A DNA stretch of 64,000 nt from Streptomyces sp. NRRL F-5630 (lineage in GTDB: Bacteria > Actinomycetota > Actinomycetes > Streptomycetales > Streptomycetaceae). The notes under the pieces were generated by a model. The model had not been told where the DNA came from, did no database searches, and was given only the letters and a program-made list of their open reading frames with translations. The DNA is taken from positions 214,796-278,795 of the forward strand of contig NZ_JOGO01000004.1 in the NCBI RefSeq assembly GCF_000719475.1, given 5' to 3'. This document shows, one piece after another, positions 34,383 to 41,156 of the stretch (position 1 is its first letter; each line of letters opens with the position of its first letter). A program made the position numbers and the translations under genes.

Positions 34383-35308
34383 CCCTCTCCTCGCAGTACT
34401 GCTCCCATCTCGCGCAGCAGCCGGGCCTTGGTGGGCTTCGGCGTGGTGGCGAGTACGTCGTTGTCCGCCTCGGCGATCGCGGCGAGGGCCGCGCGGCCCC
34501 CGGCGACGAAACCGGCGAGCAGGAGCCGGAGGCGACCGCGCACGCTCGCGACGAGGGGCAGTCCCTCGTCGAGCAGGGCGCGGGCGCGGTCGGCCTCGAA
34601 GGCGATGAGGGCGCGGACCGGGGCGCTCGCGCGCGGGGCCGCGAGGTCCGCCTCGGTGACGTGAAAGCGCGTCATGTCCTCGGCGGGCAGGTAGACGCGG
34701 TCGCGCCGCAGGTCCTCGGCGACGTCCTGGAGGTGCTCGACGAGCTGGAGCCCGGTGCAGACGGCGTCCGAGCGGCGCAGGCGCTCGTCGCTCTCCGTCC
34801 CCGTCAGGCCGAGGACGAGGCGGCCCACCGGGTTGGCGGACAGCTCGCAGTAGGCGGCCAGTTCGTCCCAGGTGGCGTAGCGGCCGACCTTCTGGTCCTG
34901 CCGGTTGGCGCCGATGAGCGCCTCGAAGGGGTCGGGGACGAGGCCGCAGCGGCGCACGGTGGGCCGCAGGGCGCGCAGCAGGGGGTGGTGCGGGGTGCCG
35001 GTGGAGCGGAAGACGCGGGCGAGGTCGGTCTCCAGCGCGTCGAGGAGGACGAGGCGGTCCTCCGCCTGCTCCTCGGGGACGTCGAGGTAGCGGGCGTCGG
35101 CGCCGCCGGGGGCGAGGTCGCCGTCGCCGATGTCGTCGACGAGACGGGCGAAGCCGTAGACGGCCATGAGGTCGGCGCGCCAGGATTTGGGCACGAAGAA
35201 GGGCGCCACCGGGAAGTTCTCCGCTCCGGCCTTGCCGAGCGTGGCGTTCTCCGTCGCGGTGGCGTGCGCCGTCCCGGTACCGGGCGCCGCTGCGCGGGGG
35301 GCGCTCAT
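34379..35308 (-). CDS. hpnC: HpnC: hydroxysqualene synthase
   Basis: 309 residues, same fold as HpnD: YGFARLVDDIGDGDLAPGG near 55 and EHLQDVAEDLRRDRVYLPAED near 185. NFPVAPFFVPKSWRADLMAVY at the N-terminus is typical of HpnC. It converts presqualene diphosphate to hydroxysqualene. It is the first gene of the hopanoid operon, and the 457-base region upstream (to 35765) must hold the promoter. Confidence 0.93.
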   Translation of the reverse strand: MSAPRAAAPGTGTAHATATENATLGKAGAENFPVAPFFVPKSWRADLMAVYGFARLVDDIGDGDLAPGGADARYLDVPEEQAEDRLVLLDALETDLARVFRSTGTPHHPLLRALRPTVRRCGLVPDPFEALIGANRQDQKVGRYATWDELAAYCELSANPVGRLVLGLTGTESDERLRRSDAVCTGLQLVEHLQDVAEDLRRDRVYLPAEDMTRFHVTEADLAAPRASAPVRALIAFEADRARALLDEGLPLVASVRGRLRLLLAGFVAGGRAALAAIAEADNDVLATTPKPTKARLLREMGAVLRGEG

Positions 35309-35470
35309 CGGCGACCGCCCGTCGCGGGGACGGCGGGTACAGCGTGGAGGCGGAGGTCGTCCGTAGCCAATGCCGTCACATCTCCCGTTCTACACTGCGC
35401 ACACAAAACTCACTATTTCGGACACGCCGCCCGGCCGCCGCCCGGGCGTTTCGGTGCAGCATGTCCCTGT

Positions 35471-35527
35471 GTGCGGTATCGCACCACTCGTCGCGATTCG
35501 GCACCGGCACAGCTTACGTTGTACAAC
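35471..35527. promoter_or_regulatory. Two palindromes upstream of the hopanoid operon
   Basis: GTTGTACAAC at 35518-35527 is a perfect ten-base palindrome. GTGCG-GTAT-CGCAC at 35471-35484 is a second perfect inverted repeat. Both lie 160-220 bases before hpnC in the relatively AT-rich 35350-35620 stretch. They are candidate binding sites for a regulator of hopanoid synthesis. The rest of 35309-35765 shows no gene. Confidence 0.4.
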
Positions 35528-35670
35528 TCAACCGCTCGCGGCGGGGTGTTCAGCACGTCACAAGAACACACCGATTGCCGTCAACCTTCCCGACCTGCGA
35601 CGTAGTTGACTGATCTTTGACCCGCACGGCCGCGCCCGGGGAATAAACGGCACCCTCCCCGGCGGCACGA

Positions 35671-35706
35671 CGGAACCCCTGCCGGATTTGTCCGGCAGGG
35701 GTTCCG
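35671..35706 (-). terminator. Terminator of the ABC transporter operon
   Basis: CGGAACCCCTGCCGGA (35671-35686) is perfectly complementary to 35691-35706 with a four-base loop. It begins 60 bases past the stop of the ATP-binding protein gene on the minus strand. It separates the envelope cluster from the hopanoid operon. Confidence 0.75.
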
Positions 35707-35765
35707 CTTTCACTCCTGATGCCGTGAAGAAGGGATGAAAAGCTCCCTTACGGCGTTTCAGCTAT

Positions 35766-36557
35766 TTACTTACTGGTGAACTTCTCGTACTCCTTCATCA
35801 CCTCGGCCGTGGGCCCGTCCATCCGCAGCTCCCCGTGCTCCAGCCACAGCACGCGGTCGCACGTGTCGCGGATCGACTTGTTGTTGTGGCTCACGAGGAA
35901 GACGGTCCCCGCCTCCTTGCGCAGCTCCCTGATCCGGGCCTCGGAGCGCTTCTGGAAGGAGCGGTCGCCCGTGGCGAGGGCCTCGTCGATCATGAGGACG
36001 TCGTGGTCCTTGGCCGCCGCGATGGAGAAGCGGAGCCGGGCCGCCATGCCGGAGGAGTAGGTCCGCATCGGCAGCGAGATGAAGTCGCCCTTCTCGTTGA
36101 TCCCCGAGAAGTCCACGATCTCCTGGTAGCGGGCCCTGACCTCCTCGCGGCTCATGCCCATCGCGAGCCCGCCGAGGATCACGTTGCGCTCGCCGGTGAG
36201 GTCGTTCATGAGCGCGGCGTTGACGCCGAGCAGCGAGGGCTGCCCGTCCGTGTAGACCTTGCCGCTCTCGGCGGGCAGCAGCCCGGCGATCGCGCGCAGG
36301 AGCGTCGACTTGCCCGAGCCGTTGGAGCCGATGAGGCCGATGGCCTGGCCCCGGTAGGCGGTGAAGGAGACCCCGCGCACGGCGTGCACCTTGCGCACCC
36401 CGGGCGAGTCGCCGCGCTTGACGATGCGGTTGAGCGCCGCGGTGGCGCTGCCCTTGCCGCCCTTGGCCCCGTGCACCCGGTAGACGATGTGCAGTTCGTC
36501 CGCGATCACCGTGGGCATGTGCTCCCGGCCCGCGTTGCGTCCCTCAGCCACGGCCAT
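35766..36557 (-). CDS. ABC transporter ATP-binding protein, TagH/Wzt-like polymer exporter
   Basis: 263 residues. Walker A is GLIGSNGSGKSTLLRAIAG, the signature is YSSGMAARLRFSIAAA, Walker B is DVLMIDEALATGD, and the H-loop is VFLVSHNN. The RGQAIGLIGSNGSGKST wording and the FQKRSEARIRELRKEAGTVFLV segment are typical of TagH/RfbE-like ATPases that drive export of teichoic acids, O-antigens and similar polymers. No C-terminal carbohydrate-binding extension is present. The start overlaps the permease gene by 14 bases; the ATG before PTVIADELHIVYRV (13 codons in) is an alternative start. Confidence 0.9.
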   Translation of the reverse strand: MAVAEGRNAGREHMPTVIADELHIVYRVHGAKGGKGSATAALNRIVKRGDSPGVRKVHAVRGVSFTAYRGQAIGLIGSNGSGKSTLLRAIAGLLPAESGKVYTDGQPSLLGVNAALMNDLTGERNVILGGLAMGMSREEVRARYQEIVDFSGINEKGDFISLPMRTYSSGMAARLRFSIAAAKDHDVLMIDEALATGDRSFQKRSEARIRELRKEAGTVFLVSHNNKSIRDTCDRVLWLEHGELRMDGPTAEVMKEYEKFTSK

Positions 36558-37488
36558 ACCGCTCTTCCGCCTTCCAGAAGTACACGAACCCGAAGACCCC
36601 GATGACCACGGCCCAGCCCAGCGCGAAGGCCCACACGTGCGGCGGCAGGTAGCCGCTGCCGTAGCCCTCGATGAGCGAGTAGCGCACGAGGTCCATGTAG
36701 ACGGCTGCCGGGTTCCACTGGAGCACGTCGGCCACCCAGCCCGGCGCGTTGATGTCCTCCAGCTTCACCGAGAGGCTGAACATGACGCCCGAGGCGTACA
36801 TCCAGGTGCGCATCACGAAGGGCATGAGCTGCGCGAGGTCGGGCGTCTTGGCCCCGGCGCGGGCGAAGATCATCGCGAGCCCGGTGTTGAACACGAACTG
36901 GAGCACCAGGGCGGGGATGACGAGCGGCCAGCGCAGGTTCGGCCAGCAGCCGGTCGCGAAGAGGATCACGACCAGCACGATCATCGAGTAGAGGAGCTGC
37001 TGGAGCTGCTGGAGCGAGAAGGAGATGGGCAGCGAGGCGCGCGGGAAGTGCAGGGCGCGGACCAGTCCCAGGTTGCCCGAGATGGCCCGTACGCCCGCCT
37101 GCACCGAGGACTGCGTGAAGGAGAAGATGAAGACGCCGGTGACGAGGAAGGGGACGTAGATGTCCTTGTCGATGCCCTTCCGCGCCCCCAGCAGCACCCC
37201 GAAGATGAAGAAGTAGACCAGTGCGTTGAGCAGAGGCGTGGCGACCTGCCACAGCTGGCCGAGCTTCGCCTGGCTGTACTGGGCGGTGAGCTTGGCCCGC
37301 GAGAAGGCCAGGATGAAGTGGCGGCGGCCCCACAGCGCACGGAGGTACGCCGGCAGTCCTGGCCGGGCGCCGCTCACCGTCAGCCCGTACTTCGCCGCCA
37401 GCTCGGAGCGGCTGAGCCCTTCGTCGGGCGAGGGCGGGGGCGTGGGTGTACTCACCGGGGCGCCCTTCTCCTGCGTTGTGTCACTCAC
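36544..37488 (-). CDS. ABC-2 type permease, TagG/Wzm-like polymer exporter
   Basis: 314 residues from GTG 37488. The cytoplasmic N-terminus (about 1-70) is followed by six membrane helices: around LLNALVYFFIFGVLLGA, IYVPFLVTGVFIFSF, YSMIVLVVILFATG, VIPALVLQFVFNTGLAMIFA, WMYASGVMFSL and VWAFALGWAVVIGVFGFVYF. The coupling-helix region (FSRAKLTAQYSQAKLGQLWQVATP) is the TagG/Wzm hallmark. It pairs with the ATPase to export a lipid-linked polymer or glycolipid. It is separated from the glycosyltransferase upstream by a 24-bp hairpin. Confidence 0.9.
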   Translation of the reverse strand: MSDTTQEKGAPVSTPTPPPSPDEGLSRSELAAKYGLTVSGARPGLPAYLRALWGRRHFILAFSRAKLTAQYSQAKLGQLWQVATPLLNALVYFFIFGVLLGARKGIDKDIYVPFLVTGVFIFSFTQSSVQAGVRAISGNLGLVRALHFPRASLPISFSLQQLQQLLYSMIVLVVILFATGCWPNLRWPLVIPALVLQFVFNTGLAMIFARAGAKTPDLAQLMPFVMRTWMYASGVMFSLSVKLEDINAPGWVADVLQWNPAAVYMDLVRYSLIEGYGSGYLPPHVWAFALGWAVVIGVFGFVYFWKAEERYGRG

Positions 37489-37525
37489 GGGGGAACCTTC
37501 GTCTGCGGGGACTACTGCGGGGACT

Positions 37526-37575
37526 GCGGCTGCCGGTGCCCCGGGCGCGGGCGCGCCCGGGGCACCGGCAGCCGC
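37526..37575 (-). terminator. Very strong 24-bp hairpin between GT2 and ABC permease genes
   Basis: Positions 37526-37549 are perfectly complementary to 37552-37575 (GCGGCTGCCGGTGCCCCGGG... arm), nearly all GC. It lies 28 bases past the GT2 stop and 38 bases before the permease start. It should stop transcription from the biosynthetic genes, leaving the exporter under partial read-through or its own promoter. Confidence 0.8.
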
Positions 37576-37603
37576 CGCGGTACGGCGTGTGCGGGACAGC
37601 GTG

Positions 37604-38491
37604 TCAGATGATCGGCGGACGGCCCAGCCGGGTGAGCCGCCACACCGTGCGCCAGCGCATCGGACGGCGCGGACCGCAGGGCTTCGACCAGCCCTCGCGG
37701 AAACCGCCGAACCAGGCCCGCAGCGCGGCGGCGTTCGGCCGCCGCGCGAGGGTGAGCAGGAGCCACACGCCCAGGTAGACCGGGACGAGCGGCAGCGGCA
37801 GGTTGCGGCGCGCGAGCCAGACCCGGTTGCGGGCCACCATGCGGTGGTAGACCGCGTGCCGCGAGGGGGCCGTCGTGGGGTGCAGGAGCACCATGTCGGC
37901 GCGGTAGTCGATCGACCAGCCGGCGTCCAGCGCCCGCCAGGCGAGGTCGGTCTCCTCGTGCGCGTAGAAGAAGTCCCCCGGCAGCAGCCCGGCGTCGGCG
38001 AAGACCCGGGTGCGGACCGCGTTGGCGCCGCCGAGGAACGTCGTGACCTCGGAGGAGCGCATCGGGTCCGAGGCCCGCAGGCGGGGGACGTGGCGGCGCT
38101 GCGTGACGCCGGTCTCGGGGTCGGCGATGCGGAAGCTGATGATGCCGAGCTTCTCGTCGGCGAGGAACGCCTCGCGGCACAGCTCGGCGGTGTCGGTCCG
38201 CTCCAGGAGCCCGTCGTCGTCGAGGAAGAGAAGGATGTCGACCTCGCGCCCGGCCGGGCCGAAGGCCTCGATGCCGACGTTGCGGCCCCCGGGGATGCCG
38301 AGGTTCTCGGGCAGCTCGACGGTGCGGACGCCCTCGGGCACCTCGGGCACCGGGGAGCCGTTGCCGACGACGACGACCTGGACGGGCTCGCCCTCCTGCT
38401 TGGCGACCGAGTCGAGGAGCAGTCGCAGCTCCTCGGGCCTGTTGCCCATGGTGATGATGACGGCGCCCACCGTCGGCGCGGACTGACTCAT
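37604..38491 (-). CDS. Glycosyltransferase family 2
   Basis: 295 residues. The GT-A fold begins VGAVIITMGNRPEELRLLLDSV, with VVVVGNGS. The metal-binding motif is LLFLDDDGLL near residue 90. A later EETDLAWR near 185 is the ED-type motif that holds the catalytic base. It has ENLGIPGGRNVGI, typical of rhamnosyl/galactofuranosyl-like GT2 enzymes. No membrane helix is convincing. It presumably adds a sugar to the product of the CDP-alcohol enzymes in the cluster. Confidence 0.88.
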   Translation of the reverse strand: MSQSAPTVGAVIITMGNRPEELRLLLDSVAKQEGEPVQVVVVGNGSPVPEVPEGVRTVELPENLGIPGGRNVGIEAFGPAGREVDILLFLDDDGLLERTDTAELCREAFLADEKLGIISFRIADPETGVTQRRHVPRLRASDPMRSSEVTTFLGGANAVRTRVFADAGLLPGDFFYAHEETDLAWRALDAGWSIDYRADMVLLHPTTAPSRHAVYHRMVARNRVWLARRNLPLPLVPVYLGVWLLLTLARRPNAAALRAWFGGFREGWSKPCGPRRPMRWRTVWRLTRLGRPPII

Positions 38492-38597
38492 GCCTGCTTC
38501 CTCTTCCTTCTCGCGCCCCGGGGCCCGGGACGACCCGGTGCCGGGAACGCGGCGCTCAACTCGCTCGTCGCACGTGTGCGCCCGTCACGGGCCGGTC

Positions 38598-39377
38598 TCA
38601 CTTCAGCCGGCTGGAGGCGAGGATCGACACGAGGTGCAGCAGGGTCTGCACGAGCGCGATGGCGGCGAGAACGGCGATCCCGAGGCGGGTGAAGAAGAGG
38701 TCGCCGCGGATCTGGTCGATCACCGCGAGCACGATGATGAGCAGCGAGGCCTCGATGCCGAGGATCAGCCGGTGGAACTGGAGGGCGGCGGCGGCCCGGC
38801 GGGTGAGCGCCATCCCGGAGGAGCGCGGCTCGGCCGCCGCCTCCTTGACGACGGGCAGTCCGCCCTGGTGGCGGGCGACGCCGACGAGGTCGGTCTCGGC
38901 CTTGATGAGGATCGCGCCGAGCGCGGCGAGCGTGCCGAGGAAGGCCCACAGCCAGTCGATGCGGCCGGTGCCGAAGAGGTCGGCGCCGCGCAGACCGAAG
39001 CCGACGAGGACGGCGGCGTCGGTGAGGTAGGCGCCGACCCGGTCGAGCCAGACCCCGCTGAGCGAGAACTGCTTCTTCCAGCGGGCCACCTCGCCGTCCA
39101 CACAGTCGAGGAGCAGGTAGAGCTGGGCCATGACGGCCCCGAGCACGGCCCCCGGTATGCCCGGCCACAGGAGCGCCGGGCAGGCGAGGACACCGAAGAA
39201 CGTCATCAGGTAGGTCAGCTGATTGGGCGTGACCTTGGTGTTCACCAGGTACCGGTCTATGCGCAGCGAGATCTCGCGCATGTAGATCCGGCCGGCCCAG
39301 TGCTCGCCGCTGCGTCGGTCCTTGACCCCGGCGGGGTGGACGACGGGGCGGAGTTCAGCTACCGATGGCCTTGGCAT
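38598..39377 (-). CDS. CDP-alcohol phosphatidyltransferase-family membrane enzyme (fourth Asp missing)
   Basis: 259 residues. The family signature D-xx-DG-xx-AR-x8-G-xxx-D-xxx-D is present as DCVDGEVAR, then G eight residues on, then WLDRVGA. The position expected to be the fourth Asp (codon at 39030-39032) is Ala, with an Asp four residues further (YLTD). About six membrane helices follow the usual pattern (FFGVLACPALLWPGIPG, LYLLLDCV, AAVLVGFGL, LWAFLGTLAALGAILI, ILGIEASLLIIVLAVI, LGIAVLAAIALVQTLLHLV). Family members move a phosphoalcohol from a CDP donor to an alcohol acceptor. Its start overlaps the dehydrogenase gene by 23 bases. Substrates are unknown. Confidence 0.87.
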   Translation of the reverse strand: MPRPSVAELRPVVHPAGVKDRRSGEHWAGRIYMREISLRIDRYLVNTKVTPNQLTYLMTFFGVLACPALLWPGIPGAVLGAVMAQLYLLLDCVDGEVARWKKQFSLSGVWLDRVGAYLTDAAVLVGFGLRGADLFGTGRIDWLWAFLGTLAALGAILIKAETDLVGVARHQGGLPVVKEAAAEPRSSGMALTRRAAAALQFHRLILGIEASLLIIVLAVIDQIRGDLFFTRLGIAVLAAIALVQTLLHLVSILASSRLK

Positions 39378-40416
39378 AGTCGGCGTACGCGTCCTTGATC
39401 TGGTCTGTCGACAGGTTGAGGTGTTCGAGGATCGTGTAGCGGCCCGGTCGGGTCTGCGGGGCGAACTCGACGGCCTGGACGAACTCGTCCACGGAGAAGC
39501 CGATGTCCCCGGGCAGTACGGGCTGGTGGTGGCGGCGCAGGACCTCGGCCATGTGGCCGGCCTGCTCGCCCGCGCCGCGCAGGTGCATCGCGAAGACCGC
39601 GCCCATGCCGCACTGCTCGCCGTGGCTCGCGGCGCGCTTGGGGAAGAGCAGGTCGAAGGCGTGGTTGATCTCGTGGCAGGCGCCGGACGCGGGGCGCGAG
39701 TCCCCGGCGACCGACATCGAGATGCCGGTCATGACCAGGCCCTCGGCGAGCGTCTGGAGGAAGTCGTCCTGGCTCACGTCGCCCGGGTGGCGCAGGATCG
39801 CCTCGCCCGCCTGCCGGGCCATCGCGGCGGCGAGCCCGTCGATCGACTCCCCGGTGACACGGTGCGACAGCTCCCAGTCGGCGACCGCGGAGATGTTGGA
39901 GATCACGTCGCCGATGCCGGAGCGCACGTAGCGCGCCGGGGCCTCGCGGATGACGTCGAGGTCGATGACGACGGCGATCGGGTTCGGCACCCCGTAGGAG
40001 CCGCGGCCCGCGTCGTTGTCGAGGGTCGCGACCGGGGAGCAGAGCCCGTCGTGCGAGAGGTTCGTGGCGACGGCGACGAGCGGCAGCCCGATGCGCGCGG
40101 CGGCGTACTTGGCGCAGTCGATGATCTTGCCGCCGCCGAGGCCCACGACCGCGTCGTAGTGCCCGGACTTCATCGCGTCGGCGAGCCGGATCGCGTCGTC
40201 GAGGGTGCCGCCGCCCACCTCGTACCAGCTCGCGCCCGGCAGGGCCGGGGCCAGCCGCTCGCGCAGCCTGGCCCCGGAACCGCCGCTGATCGCGATGGCG
40301 AGCTTGCCCGACGAGGAGATCCGCTGGTCGCACAGGACGGTCGCGAGATCGTCCAGGGCGCCGGGGCGGATGTCGACGGCGAGCGGTGAGGGAATGAGCC
40401 GCGTCAGTACCGGCAC
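39355..40416 (-). CDS. Glycerol-1-phosphate dehydrogenase-like (AraM/iron-containing ADH family)
   Basis: 353 residues from GTG 40416. NAD(P)-binding segments are YDAVVGLGGGKIIDCAKYAA and LPLVAVATNLSHDGLCSPVA, the latter typical of G1P dehydrogenases. The metal-binding region is in GDSRPASGACHEINHAFD and ASHGEQCGMGAVFAMHL (Asp, His, His). AraM/EgsA enzymes reduce dihydroxyacetone phosphate to sn-glycerol-1-phosphate. Here it probably makes that or a related polyol phosphate for the adjacent cytidylyltransferase, whose gene it overlaps by 13 bases. Confidence 0.88.
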   Translation of the reverse strand: MPVLTRLIPSPLAVDIRPGALDDLATVLCDQRISSSGKLAIAISGGSGARLRERLAPALPGASWYEVGGGTLDDAIRLADAMKSGHYDAVVGLGGGKIIDCAKYAAARIGLPLVAVATNLSHDGLCSPVATLDNDAGRGSYGVPNPIAVVIDLDVIREAPARYVRSGIGDVISNISAVADWELSHRVTGESIDGLAAAMARQAGEAILRHPGDVSQDDFLQTLAEGLVMTGISMSVAGDSRPASGACHEINHAFDLLFPKRAASHGEQCGMGAVFAMHLRGAGEQAGHMAEVLRRHHQPVLPGDIGFSVDEFVQAVEFAPQTRPGRYTILEHLNLSTDQIKDAYADYAKAIGS

Positions 40417-41156
40417 GCGATCTCCCGCCCCTTGGCCAGGTCCTCGTGGTTGTCGATCTCGACCCAGCTGACCTCGCCGATGGGGGCGACGTCGATGGTG
40501 AAGCCGCGGTTGACCAGCTCCTGGTAGCCGTCCTCGTAGTAGAGCTGCGGGTCGCGCTCGTACGTGGTCTTCAGCGCGTCGGCGAGCTGCTCGGCGGCGT
40601 CGCCCTCGATGAGGGTCACGCCGATGTACTCGCCGGTCGCCTCGGCCGGGTCCATGAGCTTGGTGATCTTGCGGACGCCCTTGCCGGGCTCCACGACGAC
40701 CTTCATCTCCTCGTCGGCGAGCTTCTTCACCGTGTCGAGGGCGAGGATGATCTTCTTGCCCTCGCCGCGCGCGGCGAGCAGCGTCTTCTCGACGGAGACG
40801 GGGTGGACGGTGTCACCGTTGGCGAGGATCACCGAGTGCTTGATCGCGTCCCGGCCGCACCACAGGGAGTAGGCGTTGTTCCACTCCTCGGCCTTGTCGT
40901 TGTCGATCAGCGTGATCTTCAGCCCGTACTTGGCCTCCAGGGCCTCGCGGCGGGCGTAGACGGCCTCCTTGCGGTAGCCGACGATGACCGCGACCTCGGT
41001 CAGGCCGATCTCGGCGAAGTTGCCGAGGGTCAGGTCGAGGACCGTGAGGCTCTCCTCCTGGCCTTCGGGCCCGACCGGCACCAGTGCCTTGGGCAGGGTG
41101 TCGGTGTACGGGCGCAGACGCCTTCCGGCGCCGGCCGCGAGCACGAGGCCGATCAT
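40404..41156 (-). CDS. Cytidylyltransferase-like nucleotidyltransferase
   Basis: 250 residues. The nucleotide-binding loop is LVLAAGAGRRLRPYTDTLPKAL at the N-terminus in the standard LAAGxGxRLxPxTxxxPK form. Metal-binding Asp is in ILANGDTVHP near 110, and a second Asp in VSWVEIDNHEDL near 235. The family (LicC/phosphocholine and sugar-phosphate nucleotidyltransferases) condenses CTP with a phosphoalcohol. With two CDP-alcohol phosphotransferases and a polyol-phosphate dehydrogenase in the same operon, a CDP-polyol product is the natural guess. Its start overlaps the DUF5941 gene stop by four bases. Confidence 0.88.
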   Translation of the reverse strand: MIGLVLAAGAGRRLRPYTDTLPKALVPVGPEGQEESLTVLDLTLGNFAEIGLTEVAVIVGYRKEAVYARREALEAKYGLKITLIDNDKAEEWNNAYSLWCGRDAIKHSVILANGDTVHPVSVEKTLLAARGEGKKIILALDTVKKLADEEMKVVVEPGKGVRKITKLMDPAEATGEYIGVTLIEGDAAEQLADALKTTYERDPQLYYEDGYQELVNRGFTIDVAPIGEVSWVEIDNHEDLAKGREIACRY

